The notes under the pieces: model-generated
Told to the model about the DNA's origin: nothing
Database searches by the model: none
What the model saw: only the letters and a program-made list of their open reading frames with translations
Position numbers and translations under genes: made by a program
NCBI RefSeq assembly: GCF_018310345.1
Contig: NZ_JAGXBY010000002.1
Location: forward strand, 248,001-312,000
Reading direction: 5' to 3'
DNA: 64,000 bases
DNA from: Ornithinibacillus massiliensis
GTDB lineage: Bacteria; Bacillota; Bacilli; Bacillales; Amphibacillaceae
Part shown: piece after piece, positions 8,546 to 17,551 of the stretch
How positions within the stretch are numbered: position 1 is the stretch's first letter
How the letters are laid out: each line of letters starts with the position of its first letter

Positions 8546-9913
8546 TTACTTTAATATTTTCTTAATTAATGAAAACGCAAGCTTACCACCAGGATAACGA
8601 AGTGGTATATCCATTTTAGTTGTTTGTTTCAGGATACTTTTTTGATGAGAAAACGTATGAAAACTATATTTCCCATGATAGCTACCAATACCACTGCTGC
8701 CAACTCCACCAAAAGGCAGGTTAGGATTTGCTAGGTGATATAGTGTATCGTTAATACAACCTCCGCCAAATGATAAACTTGTCATCACTTTTTCTTGATT
8801 ACTCTCTTTTTCACCAAAGTAATAAAGTGCTAAAGGCTTTTCTCGACGCTTTAAATCGGCGATCGCATCATCTAATGTTTCAAACGTAAGAATCGGTAAA
8901 ATTGGGCCAAAAATCTCATCCTGCATGACAGGATCCTCCCAAGTGATCTGATCTAATATGGTTGGCTCAATCTTTAATTGCTCATTGTCTGTATTCCCAC
9001 CATAGGCTATTACACCATTTGAAAGGTAGGCTGACAAGCGATGGAAGTGTTTTTCATTAACAATTCGAACATAATCTTTATTCGTTAGTGCATCCTTCTT
9101 ATATAGCTTCTTTATTTGCTTTTTCATTTCTTTGATAAGCTTATCTTTCATTTTACAGTGAACATAAATATAATCAGGAGCAACACAAGTTTGTCCGGCA
9201 TTTAAAAATTTTCCCCATACAATTCGCTTAGCCGTTATCGATATATTGGCATCTCTATCTACAATAACAGGGCTTTTCCCACCAAGTTCTAATGTTACCG
9301 GAGTTAAATATTCACTAGCTTTACGCATGACGATTTTGCCTACGGGAGTACTGCCAGTAAAGAATATATAATCTAAGCGTTGATTTAATAACGCTTCACT
9401 AGTTTCTTTTGCACCTTCTACTACTGTTAAAAAGCTAGGATCAAATGTTTCTTTGACCATTTTAGCGAGTAAAGATGAAGTGGATGGACTATATTCTGAC
9501 GGCTTAATAATAACTGTATTTCCTGCAGCAATTGCTCCGATAGCAGGTGCAATCGCCAAATGTAACGGATAGTTCCAAGGGGAGATAACTAAAGTAACTC
9601 CATATGGTTCTTTGCGAATATAGCTTTTCGTTCCTTTATGGGTAAGAGGGGCGTCCACTGGTTCATCTTTCATCCACTCTTTTAAGTTTTTTTCCAGATG
9701 TTTTATTTCGTTATATAAAAAACCAAGCTCTGTTGTAAAGGTTTCGAAAGTTGATTTATTTAAATCCTGCCTTAAAGCTTGGTAAATATTCTTTTCGTAC
9801 TTTTCCAGCATATAACGTAATTTTCGTAGTTGATCGATTCGAAAGCGATAATCTAGTGTATGTTCATTTAAGAAAAAGTTACGTTGGTTTTCAACCAATT
9901 GTTGGATGTTCAT
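8546..9913 (-). CDS. ywdH: Aldehyde dehydrogenase (class 3-like, YwdH type)
   Basis: A 455-aa NAD(P)-dependent aldehyde dehydrogenase oxidising aldehydes to acids. From the ATG at 9913, the catalytic Cys is at about 243 (AGQTCVAPD), the general-base Glu at about 209 (TLELGGKSP), the cofactor motif FTGSTPVG at about 185-192, and ISPWNYP at about 110. The C-terminus is a class-3-like hydrophobic/basic tail. A TTG at 9916 would extend it by one codon, but the GGAG site at 9922-9925 is better spaced for the ATG. It is last in a four-gene operon, 15 bp after rnz. B. subtilis YwdH has the same length. Confidence 0.88.
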   Translation of the reverse strand: MNIQQLVENQRNFFLNEHTLDYRFRIDQLRKLRYMLEKYEKNIYQALRQDLNKSTFETFTTELGFLYNEIKHLEKNLKEWMKDEPVDAPLTHKGTKSYIRKEPYGVTLVISPWNYPLHLAIAPAIGAIAAGNTVIIKPSEYSPSTSSLLAKMVKETFDPSFLTVVEGAKETSEALLNQRLDYIFFTGSTPVGKIVMRKASEYLTPVTLELGGKSPVIVDRDANISITAKRIVWGKFLNAGQTCVAPDYIYVHCKMKDKLIKEMKKQIKKLYKKDALTNKDYVRIVNEKHFHRLSAYLSNGVIAYGGNTDNEQLKIEPTILDQITWEDPVMQDEIFGPILPILTFETLDDAIADLKRREKPLALYYFGEKESNQEKVMTSLSFGGGCINDTLYHLANPNLPFGGVGSSGIGSYHGKYSFHTFSHQKSILKQTTKMDIPLRYPGGKLAFSLIKKILK

Positions 9914-9928
9914 CAAATACCACTCCTT

Positions 9929-10852
9929 CTAGTGGGATGGAACAGATAATTTGAAAAAGTCATGTGCTATTTCTGTATTTGGAAATATTGCTCGTGCTTC
10001 ATCAAGTAGTTGATCCAAATCCTGTTTTTGGTATCTGGAGGATACATGTGTTAGGACTAATTTTTTTACCTTACCAGCTTTAGCGAGATCCGCTGCTTGG
10101 GCAGTGGTAGAATGGTAATAGTTATGTGCTAACTCATAGCTTTCTTTGTCGAAGGTTGCTTCATGTACTAATAAATCTGCTGCTTGAACAAAGTCCTGAT
10201 TTAATTCAGTTGATCTTGTATCCCCAAGAATGACAATATGTCTTCCGGGTTTGTCAGGTCCGATATAGTCTTTTCTGTGTATCATCCGACCATCCTCTAG
10301 TGTAGTCGTTTCGTTCTCTTTGATAAGACTATAAACCGGACCAGGGTTAATACCATCAGATTTAAGCTTTTCTACTTGAAGTTCTCCTGGCTTATTAATT
10401 TCTTCTATTCTAAATCCATAGCTTGGTATACCATGGTCTAATTTCTTGCAGGATACGATAAATCCTTCCTCTTCTACTATTATACCTTCACTTAATTCTA
10501 CGAAAGAAAGTGGATAGGTTAAATGAGATCCACTTAGTTCCAAGCTAGTTCGTACATATTCTTCAATGCCTTTTGGCCCATAAATAATTAATTCATCTTC
10601 TCCGCCTTGAAAGGACCTGGAACTCAGGAATCCTGGTAATCCAAATATATGATCCCCATGCAAATGGGTAATAAATATTTTGTTTACTTTTCTTGGTTTA
10701 ATTGAAGTGTGTAGGATTTGGTGTTGGGTCGCTTCACCACAATCAAACAACCAAATACTATTTATTTCTTGAAGTAGCATTAATGCGATGGCCGTTACAT
10801 TTCGCTCCTTGGAGGGTACACCAGCTCCTGTACCTAAAAATAGTAACTCCAT
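9929..10852 (-). CDS. rnz: Ribonuclease Z (tRNA 3' endonuclease)
   Basis: A 307-aa metallo-beta-lactamase-fold endoribonuclease that removes 3' trailers from tRNA precursors lacking encoded CCA. The N-terminus MELLFLGTGAGVPSK is typical of RNase Z, and the zinc motif is HLHGDH (His63-His68). Further ligands are visible in LGDTRST, VHEATF and LTHVSSRY. An upstream ATG at 10885 is open, but GGAGG at 10861-10865 is placed 8 bases from the ATG at 10852, which gives the standard family length. It sits between namA and the aldehyde dehydrogenase, with 13- and 15-bp gaps; rnz-namA adjacency is as in B. subtilis. Confidence 0.95.
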   Translation of the reverse strand: MELLFLGTGAGVPSKERNVTAIALMLLQEINSIWLFDCGEATQHQILHTSIKPRKVNKIFITHLHGDHIFGLPGFLSSRSFQGGEDELIIYGPKGIEEYVRTSLELSGSHLTYPLSFVELSEGIIVEEEGFIVSCKKLDHGIPSYGFRIEEINKPGELQVEKLKSDGINPGPVYSLIKENETTTLEDGRMIHRKDYIGPDKPGRHIVILGDTRSTELNQDFVQAADLLVHEATFDKESYELAHNYYHSTTAQAADLAKAGKVKKLVLTHVSSRYQKQDLDQLLDEARAIFPNTEIAHDFFKLSVPSH

Positions 10853-10865
10853 AAATTTGGCCTCC

Positions 10866-11882
10866 TTATTTCCAACCTCGTGCATACTGCTTCGGTGCTT
10901 CTAGTTCGTAGTTGAGTTCATCTGCAGCTTCTTTAGCCCAATATGGGTTATTGAGTAGGGATCTCCCAATGAAAATAAGGTCTGCTCGATTATTTTGTAG
11001 AATTTCTTCTGCTTGAATACCTGTTGTAATGAGACCAACTGCTCCAGTTGGAATTCCAACCGTATGTTTGATCGTTTCACACCGTTTTATTTGATAGCCT
11101 GGGTATGTATTAATTTTTGCAGGTACAACACCACCTGAGCTACAATCAATTAAGTCAATTCCTAATTCTTTTAATTGCGTTGCATAATACAAGAAATCTT
11201 CTAATGTATTTCCCTCCTGGTGATATTCATCTGTAGAAATACGGACAAATATTGGACCAGTGAATTCCTTAGATACTGCCTCTACCACCTCTTGAAGGAA
11301 ACGGAAACGATTTTCTTTACTACCACCATACTCATCTGTTCGCTGATTGGCTATTGGTGAGAGAAATTCATTGATTAGATATCCGTGAGCTGCATGGATT
11401 TCCACCATATCAAATTCGGCTTCTTTTGCTCTTCTTGCTGCTTCGCCAAAAGCTTTTATAATTCTGTTAATTCCTTGGCGATCCAATTCAGATGGCTCTT
11501 GGTATCTTTCATTGAAGCGAAGTGGAGATGGTGCGTAACTAATCTCTTCATCCTCTGCTTTGCGTCCAGCATGTGCTAGTTGAATTCCTGCCTTAGAGCC
11601 GTAACGATGTAATTCGTGAACGAGCTCTCTTAAACCACTAACATGCGCATCATCCCAAATTCCGAGATCCTTCGCAGTAATTCTCCCAGCAGGTTCTACA
11701 GCACTAGCCTCTAACATGATCAATCCAATTTGACCGACTGCTCGAGAAATGTAATGTGTTAGATGGAAAGGTGTTAGTTTGCCATCCTCGTCTTCACAGG
11801 AGTACATACACATCGGAGACATAACGATTCTATTTTTTATTGTCATATTTTTATAAGTAATAGGAGTAAATAATTTAGTCAT
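10866..11882 (-). CDS. namA: NADPH dehydrogenase, old yellow enzyme family
   Basis: A 338-aa FMN-dependent TIM-barrel ene-reductase, the same length as B. subtilis YqjM/NamA. Such enzymes reduce activated C=C bonds of electrophiles and are linked to detoxification. Motifs are RIVMSPMCMYS (about 18-28, including the redox-tuning Cys), QLAHAGRKA (about 102-110), VEIHAAHGYLINEFLSP (about 165-181) and the C-terminal FIGRSLLNNPYW. The ATG at 11882 has GGAGG 8 bases upstream; the longer start at 11897 lies inside that ribosome site and is rejected. Confidence 0.94.
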   Translation of the reverse strand: MTKLFTPITYKNMTIKNRIVMSPMCMYSCEDEDGKLTPFHLTHYISRAVGQIGLIMLEASAVEPAGRITAKDLGIWDDAHVSGLRELVHELHRYGSKAGIQLAHAGRKAEDEEISYAPSPLRFNERYQEPSELDRQGINRIIKAFGEAARRAKEAEFDMVEIHAAHGYLINEFLSPIANQRTDEYGGSKENRFRFLQEVVEAVSKEFTGPIFVRISTDEYHQEGNTLEDFLYYATQLKELGIDLIDCSSGGVVPAKINTYPGYQIKRCETIKHTVGIPTGAVGLITTGIQAEEILQNNRADLIFIGRSLLNNPYWAKEAADELNYELEAPKQYARGWK

Positions 11883-11897
11883 GAATATAACCTCCAT

Positions 11898-12644
11898 TTA
11901 TAATTGTTTCTTAAATTGGAATACTTTTCTAAACGTAAGTGCTTTATATGGGACATCGGTAAAGATACCGTCACACCCTTTTTCAAAACATTGCATCATA
12001 TGCGAGTATTTGTTTACGGTATACACACGAACAGGCATGTTCTGTTCATGAGCTTGGCTAATTAGTAATGGATGTACTAAACGATATTTAATATGTAGTG
12101 CATTGGCACCTAATGCTTTGGCATATTCGACTAAGTTCGCATTTCGCTTTGAGGTAAGGAATGCTATTTCCACTTCACCCTGATGGCTAGCTAATCGTTT
12201 TACACTATTCGGATTGAATGTTGATAAAGTTGTCCGTTCCAATAAACGATGTTCCTTTAACTGGTTATAAACTATCTGTTCCAAATTACTATAGTCAATT
12301 TTGTTATTTTTCAATTCAATATTTACGTATAAGTCCTTTGGTTTAATCCATGTAAGGAAGTCTTCTAAGCGAATAATTCTAGCTCCTCGAAAATCGGGGG
12401 AGAACCATGAACCAGCGTCTAATTTAGATAGTTCTTCAAAAGTGAAATCTTTAACATAACCACTACTATTAGTCGTTCGTCTTACGGTCTCATCATGAAT
12501 TAATACTGGTATATTATCTTTTGTTAATTGTACATCTGTTTCGATTCCTTCTGCACCTAAATTGTATGCAAGCTCAAAAGCATACATGGTGTTTTCTGGC
12601 GCAAGCTTACTTGCACCTCGGTGGGCAATTATTTTAGTCGTCAC
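11898..12644 (-). CDS. Glycerophosphodiester phosphodiesterase
   Basis: A 248-aa GDPD-family TIM-barrel enzyme hydrolysing glycerophosphodiesters to glycerol-3-phosphate and an alcohol. The signature [15 protein letters not shown] (about 5-19) holds the catalytic His8 and Arg9, [11 protein letters not shown] (about 34-44) the metal-binding Glu/Asp, and LIHDETV (about 48-54) the second His. YVNIELK and VNKYSHM/GIFTDVP complete the family pattern. There is no signal peptide, so it is cytoplasmic. The start is GTG, served by GAGGTGA at 12651-12657. It heads the operon with namA, rnz and the dehydrogenase. Confidence 0.9.
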   Translation of the reverse strand: MTTKIIAHRGASKLAPENTMYAFELAYNLGAEGIETDVQLTKDNIPVLIHDETVRRTTNSSGYVKDFTFEELSKLDAGSWFSPDFRGARIIRLEDFLTWIKPKDLYVNIELKNNKIDYSNLEQIVYNQLKEHRLLERTTLSTFNPNSVKRLASHQGEVEIAFLTSKRNANLVEYAKALGANALHIKYRLVHPLLISQAHEQNMPVRVYTVNKYSHMMQCFEKGCDGIFTDVPYKALTFRKVFQFKKQL

Positions 12645-12664
12645 ATTACATCACCTCTAATTTG

Positions 12665-12693
12665 ATTTTGTTTTAAATGAAAGGTAAAGTCAA
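12665..12693 (-). promoter_or_regulatory. Candidate sigma-A promoter of the four-gene minus operon
   Basis: Read on the minus strand, TTGACT (12693-12688) and CAAAAT (12670-12665) are separated by 17 bp. The resulting leader would be very short, about 14 nt before the GTG, which lowers confidence. The divergent gap also contains ATTGGA-T-TCCAAT (12713-12725), a 13-bp palindrome. Confidence 0.4.
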
Positions 12694-12838
12694 CCAATAA
12701 ACAAATTGTGGGATTGGATTCCAATATATAATCTCAGTTTAGATAAGTGACTTCTTTCCTTTTTAGCTGTAGAATAAATATAAAGGAATGAACGACTATT
12801 CAGTACATAGAGTTTACTAGAGTGAAGGGGCTTTGAAT

Positions 12839-13798
12839 ATGAAAGTAGCAAAAAAATTAATCCAACAAATGACCGTTCCAACTCCATTTGCAGTTGGGGA
12901 TACACATGTATATTTATTAAAGGGTGACACACTCTCTTTAGTCGATGCTGGTGTCCGGACAGAAGCAGCCTGGAACGCTTTAGTTGAACAGCTGAAAGAA
13001 ATTGGCTATAAGCCTAACGATATTGAACAAATTATTTTAACACATCATCATCCTGACCATACTGGTTTAATAGATCGCTTTGATCGGGTAACGAATATTG
13101 TTGGAGACAAGAATGTAGAACCATGGCTAGCCCGTGATGAAGATTATTTTAGTCGTTTTGAAGCATTTTATTACGAATATTTTGATGCAAATGGGGTACC
13201 AAGCCGTTTTCGTTCTCATATCGATAAACTACGAAAACAATTAGTTTGGGCAGGAAAAGGTATCTTAACAACAGTAATAGAGGAAGGGGATTTGTTACCG
13301 GGTTATCCAGAGTTTCGTGTGGTTGAGACAAAAGGGCATGCACAAAGTCATCTTTCTTTTCTACGTGATGATGGTACCTTTATTGGCGGTGATCATCTGC
13401 TACATCATATTAGCCCTAATCCAATAATGGAACCACCATCAGAAGGTGAAACAGAACGTCCTAAGCCACTGTTACAGTATCGAGATAATTTAGAGAAATG
13501 CTTAAGTCTAGATATTAACGTAGTATTGCCTGGGCATGGTAAGATCTTTACCGACGTAGAAGAGGTAATCTCCCGTGTCTATGCTAAACAAGAGAATCGT
13601 GCTAACAAAGTACTCAGTCTGTTAAAAGAATATTCTAAAACAGCTTTTCAGCTTTGTGAGCAAATATTTCCGAGACAAATTGAATCACAAATTGATCTAA
13701 CGATGTCTGAGACAATTGGTCAATTGGATTACCTAGAGAACCGGGGATTAGTAACAACAACAATGGAAGACGGGGTTATCATTTATCATGCAAACTAG
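12839..13798 (+). CDS. yqjP: MBL-fold metallohydrolase (YqjP type)
   Basis: A 319-aa metallo-beta-lactamase-fold hydrolase of unknown substrate. The zinc motif is LTHHHPDHTG (His-x-His-x-Asp-His, about 62-71). Downstream ligands are in ETKGHAQSHL (about 160-169), GGDHLLHH and LPGHGKIF (about 228-235). A C-terminal winged-helix-like segment (about 250-319) is typical of the lactamase B/beta-lactamase-associated subgroup. The ATG at 12839 is 8 bases after AAGGGG; a TTG at 12833 is too close to that site. It overlaps yqjQ by 11 bp, as a pair also found in B. subtilis. Confidence 0.85.
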   Translation: MKVAKKLIQQMTVPTPFAVGDTHVYLLKGDTLSLVDAGVRTEAAWNALVEQLKEIGYKPNDIEQIILTHHHPDHTGLIDRFDRVTNIVGDKNVEPWLARDEDYFSRFEAFYYEYFDANGVPSRFRSHIDKLRKQLVWAGKGILTTVIEEGDLLPGYPEFRVVETKGHAQSHLSFLRDDGTFIGGDHLLHHISPNPIMEPPSEGETERPKPLLQYRDNLEKCLSLDINVVLPGHGKIFTDVEEVISRVYAKQENRANKVLSLLKEYSKTAFQLCEQIFPRQIESQIDLTMSETIGQLDYLENRGLVTTTMEDGVIIYHAN

Positions 13799-14582
13799 CT
13801 TTCAAGGAAAAAAGTTTGTCGTGACAGGAGCATCAAGTGGAATTGGTGAAATGCTTGTTAGGAAAATTGCTGCCAGCGGTGGAACACCTATTATGCTTGC
13901 TCGGTCTTTGGATAAGTTACGGCAACTTCAAGAACAATTAAAAGAAGAATACCAGGTGAAAGGGTATTATTATAAGGTTGACTTAACTAATCTAGAGGAA
14001 GTGGATGAAGTAGTTGTTCAAGTGATTAGAGAACATGAAACGATAGATGCACTCATCAATAATGCTGGGGTAGGTCTGTTTCACTATGTGGATGAAACGA
14101 AATGGCAAGATATTGAGCTAATGTTTCAAGTAAACGTTCTTGCTGTCATTCGAATGACTAAGCTATTTCTACCGCATTTTAAGGCTAATAATGCCGGTCA
14201 TATCGTAAATATTGCATCACAAGCTGGAAAAATATCTACACCTAAATCAGCTGTATATGCGTCTACCAAGCATGCTATAATCGGTTTTACCAATGCTTTA
14301 AGGCAGGAAATGGTCGCACACAATATAGCCGTTACAACGGTTAATCTTGGTCCAGTTAGAACGAATTTCTTCTCTTTAGCAGATCCGGAGGGGAGTTATC
14401 AAGAAAATGTAAATAAGTATATGTTAGATCCGGAAAAAGTGGCGATGAAGATCACCCAACATCTATTCACAAGTAAACGTGAAATTAATATGCCACTCTG
14501 GATGGATCTAGGTAGTAGATTTTATCAGGTCTTTCCTGGTATTATGGAAAAAGTACTAAAAAAACAGTTTAATAAAAAATAG
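13788..14582 (+). CDS. yqjQ: Short-chain dehydrogenase/reductase (YqjQ type)
   Basis: A 264-aa SDR oxidoreductase. The NAD(P) motif is VTGASSGIG (about 12-20), NNAGVG is at about 92-97, the catalytic Ser is in NIASQAGK and the Tyr/Lys in YASTKHA (about 158-164). The C-terminal basic stretch and length fit the DltE/YqjQ subgroup. The substrate is unknown. Its start lies inside the end of yqjP, so the two are probably co-translated. yqkB follows after 19 bp with AGAGGAG before its ATG. Confidence 0.87.
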   Translation: MQTSFQGKKFVVTGASSGIGEMLVRKIAASGGTPIMLARSLDKLRQLQEQLKEEYQVKGYYYKVDLTNLEEVDEVVVQVIREHETIDALINNAGVGLFHYVDETKWQDIELMFQVNVLAVIRMTKLFLPHFKANNAGHIVNIASQAGKISTPKSAVYASTKHAIIGFTNALRQEMVAHNIAVTTVNLGPVRTNFFSLADPEGSYQENVNKYMLDPEKVAMKITQHLFTSKREINMPLWMDLGSRFYQVFPGIMEKVLKKQFNKK

Positions 14583-14601
14583 CACAATAGAGGAGAAATA
14601 A

Positions 14602-14922
14602 ATGAAACTTACGATTACAGAGAATGCCCAACATAAGCTTAATGAATTAAATATAAATAACGTGACATATATCTTATTACGTTATGATACAGAAGGCTTG
14701 GGCTGTGGCGTAAATGGTATGCCTACGTTTCGGTTCGTGTCGCAGAAAGAAGAAACACATCAGGAAGTAGAAAACGATACCTTTCCTACCATTATAAACA
14801 GCATGCAGGCAGTCTTTTTTGCTGAAGAGATGAAACTAGACTATGTAAATGGAACTTTTCGATTATCTAGTCCGGAAGGTATTTTGAATCCGTTTATTTC
14901 TACAACAAGTGTTGTAAATTAA
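14602..14922 (+). CDS. yqkB: HesB-like / YqkB family protein
   Basis: A 106-aa small protein of the HesB-like (iron-sulfur biogenesis domain) superfamily, recognised from the N-terminus MKLTITENAQHKL, the YDTEGLGCGVNG stretch (about 33-44) and position. It keeps a single central Cys (Cys38) and lacks the C-terminal CxC of true A-type carriers. A role as an Fe-S carrier should not be assumed. It is the last gene of the yqjP-yqjQ-yqkB group, followed by a terminator. Confidence 0.75.
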   Translation: MKLTITENAQHKLNELNINNVTYILLRYDTEGLGCGVNGMPTFRFVSQKEETHQEVENDTFPTIINSMQAVFFAEEMKLDYVNGTFRLSSPEGILNPFISTTSVVN

Positions 14923-14939
14923 ATAAGTATGTATCCCAG

Positions 14940-14982
14940 TCGTGCTGTAATCCTTTCTTGGATTGCTTGCACGATTTTTTCT
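14940..14982 (+). terminator. Terminator after yqkB
   Basis: Long imperfect stem 14940-14953 with 14960-14974, then a six-T run. Confidence 0.8.
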
Positions 14983-15163
14983 TGTCTACACAACTAAAAT
15001 AATAGGGAGGTCTATTTTTTCTGATAGTTTCTATACTTGTAAATTATGGTAATATATACATATCGATAATCGAATAAATATACATCACTTACTTATCACT
15101 TATAGATGATTATGTATAACGTTAGTTTTAAATTGAGCTTGGGTTACACAGGAGGGAAAACGT

Positions 15164-15706
15164 ATGACTTACAATGATCAAGTCAAAACCATTACAACGA
15201 AACGACTTCTGCTAAGGTTGTTCCAAGAATCTGATGCGGATACTGTTGCTAAATTATGTAATAATTACGAGATCTACAAGAACACGATGTATCTACCTTT
15301 TCCCTATGAAAGGGATCATGCCTTAGTTTGGATGGAGCGTCATTTAGAAAATTTTCTAGCTGATAAAGCTTATGAATTTGCTATAACAGACCGGAAGACA
15401 GGAGAATTATTCGGTGCAATCGCCTTATCGAATAGTCCTAGCTTTCATCATGGTGAGCTAGCTTATTGGATAGGGGAAGAATATTGGGGAAATGGCTATG
15501 CTACAGAGGCAGCAGAAGCCATGATAGAATTCGCCTTTAAAGAGAAGCAACTTCATAAAGTATTTGCCCGCTTCTTCAGTACGAATCCAGCTTCAGGTAG
15601 AGTGATGGAAAAGATAGGTATGGAAAAAGAGGGCATGTTAAAGGAGCATGTAAGAAAAGAAAATCGATATGTTGATTTAGTCTATTATGGCATTATAAAT
15701 AAGTAA
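15164..15706 (+). CDS. GNAT acetyltransferase, RimJ/RimL-like
   Basis: A 180-aa N-acetyltransferase. Family marks are TKRLLLRLFQESDA at the N-terminus (about 12-25), GELAYWIGEEYWGNGYATEA (about 97-116) containing the acetyl-CoA pyrophosphate loop, and NPASGRVMEKIGM (about 145-157). These are typical of RimJ/RimL-like enzymes, which acetylate protein N-termini or small molecules; the substrate is unknown. GGAGGG is 7 bases before the ATG. It appears monocistronic, with a terminator upstream and a bidirectional hairpin downstream. Confidence 0.85.
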   Translation: MTYNDQVKTITTKRLLLRLFQESDADTVAKLCNNYEIYKNTMYLPFPYERDHALVWMERHLENFLADKAYEFAITDRKTGELFGAIALSNSPSFHHGELAYWIGEEYWGNGYATEAAEAMIEFAFKEKQLHKVFARFFSTNPASGRVMEKIGMEKEGMLKEHVRKENRYVDLVYYGIINK

Positions 15707-15873
15707 ACCGAACGTAATGAAAACTGACGAATGAAAGACATAAAGTATAGTGAAATAGACTCCTAGAGCCAAAGGGTTTAATGGAGAAGGGACCAGCCAC
15801 ATCAATCTAATCCGACTCACAAGTTGATAATTGGTATATTACTGGTAGTTTTGGTTAAAGTGGTCATAAAGTA

Positions 15874-15936
15874 CAAAAACGAACTACTTTTAGAAATCCT
15901 CGTAAAAGGATTATACAAAGTAAGTTCGTTTTTTTA
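15874..15936. terminator. Bidirectional terminator between converging genes
   Basis: AAAAACGAACT...AGTTCGTTTTTTT arms (15875-15887 with 15920-15934) enclose a loop of about 32 nt, with A-run on one side and T-run on the other. It can end both the acetyltransferase and yqkF. The remaining 170 bp upstream holds only a possible relic of the 8.1-kb repeat. Confidence 0.7.
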
Positions 15937-15967
15937 CTAAGGAGCTTTGGTTTCCTATATTACACAA

Positions 15968-16879
15968 TCATCTATGGTTGTCATACATATTGCTTCTCGT
16001 AATCGTTTTAAGCTTTTGATAAACATCCTCATCAAGAGGGTTAGCTGACTGGATTGTTAAATTTTCCTCTATTTGTTGAATGGAGCTAGCACCAAATACG
16101 GCAGTTGATACTACAGGATGTTTTAACACATAACGTAATGCAAGATCATTTAGATTATCTGAGATAGCGCTTAGTTCTTGATAGATGTTTTGTAACTCGT
16201 CTTGTGTATAATCTAAATATCCCTTTTCTCCTTTATTGTTAATCACTGTTTTCGCTTGATTACTTAACATTCCTTTAGCAAGTGGCCCTCTTGCTAATAC
16301 ACTAATGTTATGCTCGTATAGCAAATCTAACGTTTTTTCTTCTGGTCTTCTGTCTAAAAGGCTGTATTGCGTCATGACACCATCGATGGAAGATTTTTGG
16401 ACATATTCCCTAATAACATTTGGTCGAATGGAGGAGATTCCATATGCGCGAATCAGTCCCTCTTGCTTCAATTGTTCAAACGCTTCGATTGTTTGATCAA
16501 TTGGATCATCTAATGTTCCACCGTGAAGCATATAGAAATCGATATAGTCTGTTTTAAGGCGTCGTAAGCTTTCTTTAACCTCTGCTACTATGTAGGCTTT
16601 AGATGGATCCCAGTACCAACCTTCCTGACCAGGAGTGAAACGATTGCCTACCTTTGTTGTAACAATTACTTTGTCACGCTTATGTTTTATTGCTTCCCCA
16701 ACTATCTCCTCGTTCAATCCAAAGTCATATAAGTCAGAGGTATCAAGGTGGTTGATCCCGTTGTCTAAGGCATAGTCAATAATAGCTTTTGCTTTCGTTC
16801 TATCGGTACCAAGTGACATACATCCAAGTGTCAATGCTGATATTTCAATGTCTGATTTTCCTAATTTATTTTTCTTCAT
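15968..16879 (-). CDS. yqkF: Aldo/keto reductase (YqkF type)
   Basis: A 303-aa NADPH-dependent aldo/keto reductase. It has the LGKSDIEISALTLGCM N-terminus, the catalytic Asp/Tyr motif HLDTSDLYDFG (about 48-58), a Lys in VIVTTKVGNRF, His in YIDFYMLHGG (about 112-121), and a C-terminal cofactor region AVFGASSIQQIEENL. The ATG at 16879 has GGAGGGA 6-12 bases upstream; an in-frame ATG at 16903 is rejected for lacking a site. It is divergent from nudF, as in B. subtilis. Confidence 0.9.
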   Translation of the reverse strand: MKKNKLGKSDIEISALTLGCMSLGTDRTKAKAIIDYALDNGINHLDTSDLYDFGLNEEIVGEAIKHKRDKVIVTTKVGNRFTPGQEGWYWDPSKAYIVAEVKESLRRLKTDYIDFYMLHGGTLDDPIDQTIEAFEQLKQEGLIRAYGISSIRPNVIREYVQKSSIDGVMTQYSLLDRRPEEKTLDLLYEHNISVLARGPLAKGMLSNQAKTVINNKGEKGYLDYTQDELQNIYQELSAISDNLNDLALRYVLKHPVVSTAVFGASSIQQIEENLTIQSANPLDEDVYQKLKTITRSNMYDNHR

Positions 16880-17004
16880 AGTACTCCCTCCTTTCTTTAT
16901 CATATTTCAAATGAAAGGCAAATGCCAAGTTCTAAAGCTTTGATTATTAACTTGCAAGAATCCTTATGCTAAAATGGAATCATTATGATTAAAGGATGAA
17001 CGTA

Positions 17005-17550
17005 ATGAAGAAATTTGAAGAAAAGACGATAAATTCGGAAACAATCTATGATGGAAAAGTTTTGAAATTACAAGTAGATGATGTACGATTACCAAATGGC
17101 CAACAAGCAAAGAGAGAATTAATTAAGCATCCAGGTGCTGTATCGGTTATACCGATTACAAAGGATAATAAAATTGTTCTTGTTGAACAATATCGTAAGC
17201 CATTAGAAAAATCGATAATTGAAATCCCTGCTGGAAAACTTGAGCCTGGTGAAGTGCCAGAAATAACCGCAGTGCGAGAATTAGAAGAGGAAACAGGCTA
17301 CACTACCAGTCATCTAACAAAAGTAACCTCCTTCTATACTTCGCCAGGATTTGCTAATGAACTAATGCATATTTATCTAGCTAAAGATTTAGAGAAATTA
17401 ACAGTTCCTAAAGCTTTAGATGAAGATGAGTTTGTAGAAGTTCTAGAGGTTACACTTGAGGAAGCGAAAAAGTTAGTAGAAGAACAACGAATCCATGATG
17501 CAAAAACGAATTATGCCATACTTTACCTAGATACTCAGGAGTTGTTATAA
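17005..17550 (+). CDS. nudF: ADP-ribose pyrophosphatase (Nudix)
   Basis: A 181-aa Nudix hydrolase cleaving ADP-ribose to AMP and ribose-5-phosphate. The Nudix box spans about 77-99, starting GKLEPGE and ending RELEEETGY, with all consensus Gly, Glu and Arg positions. The preceding VEQYRKP and ALDEDEFVEV are typical of the ADPRase subgroup. AAAGGATGA at 16991-16999 fits the ATG at 17005; the ATG at 16996 lies inside the ribosome site. The next gene begins one base after the stop, so they are co-transcribed. Confidence 0.92.
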   Translation: MKKFEEKTINSETIYDGKVLKLQVDDVRLPNGQQAKRELIKHPGAVSVIPITKDNKIVLVEQYRKPLEKSIIEIPAGKLEPGEVPEITAVRELEEETGYTTSHLTKVTSFYTSPGFANELMHIYLAKDLEKLTVPKALDEDEFVEVLEVTLEEAKKLVEEQRIHDAKTNYAILYLDTQELL

Positions 17551-17551
17551 T

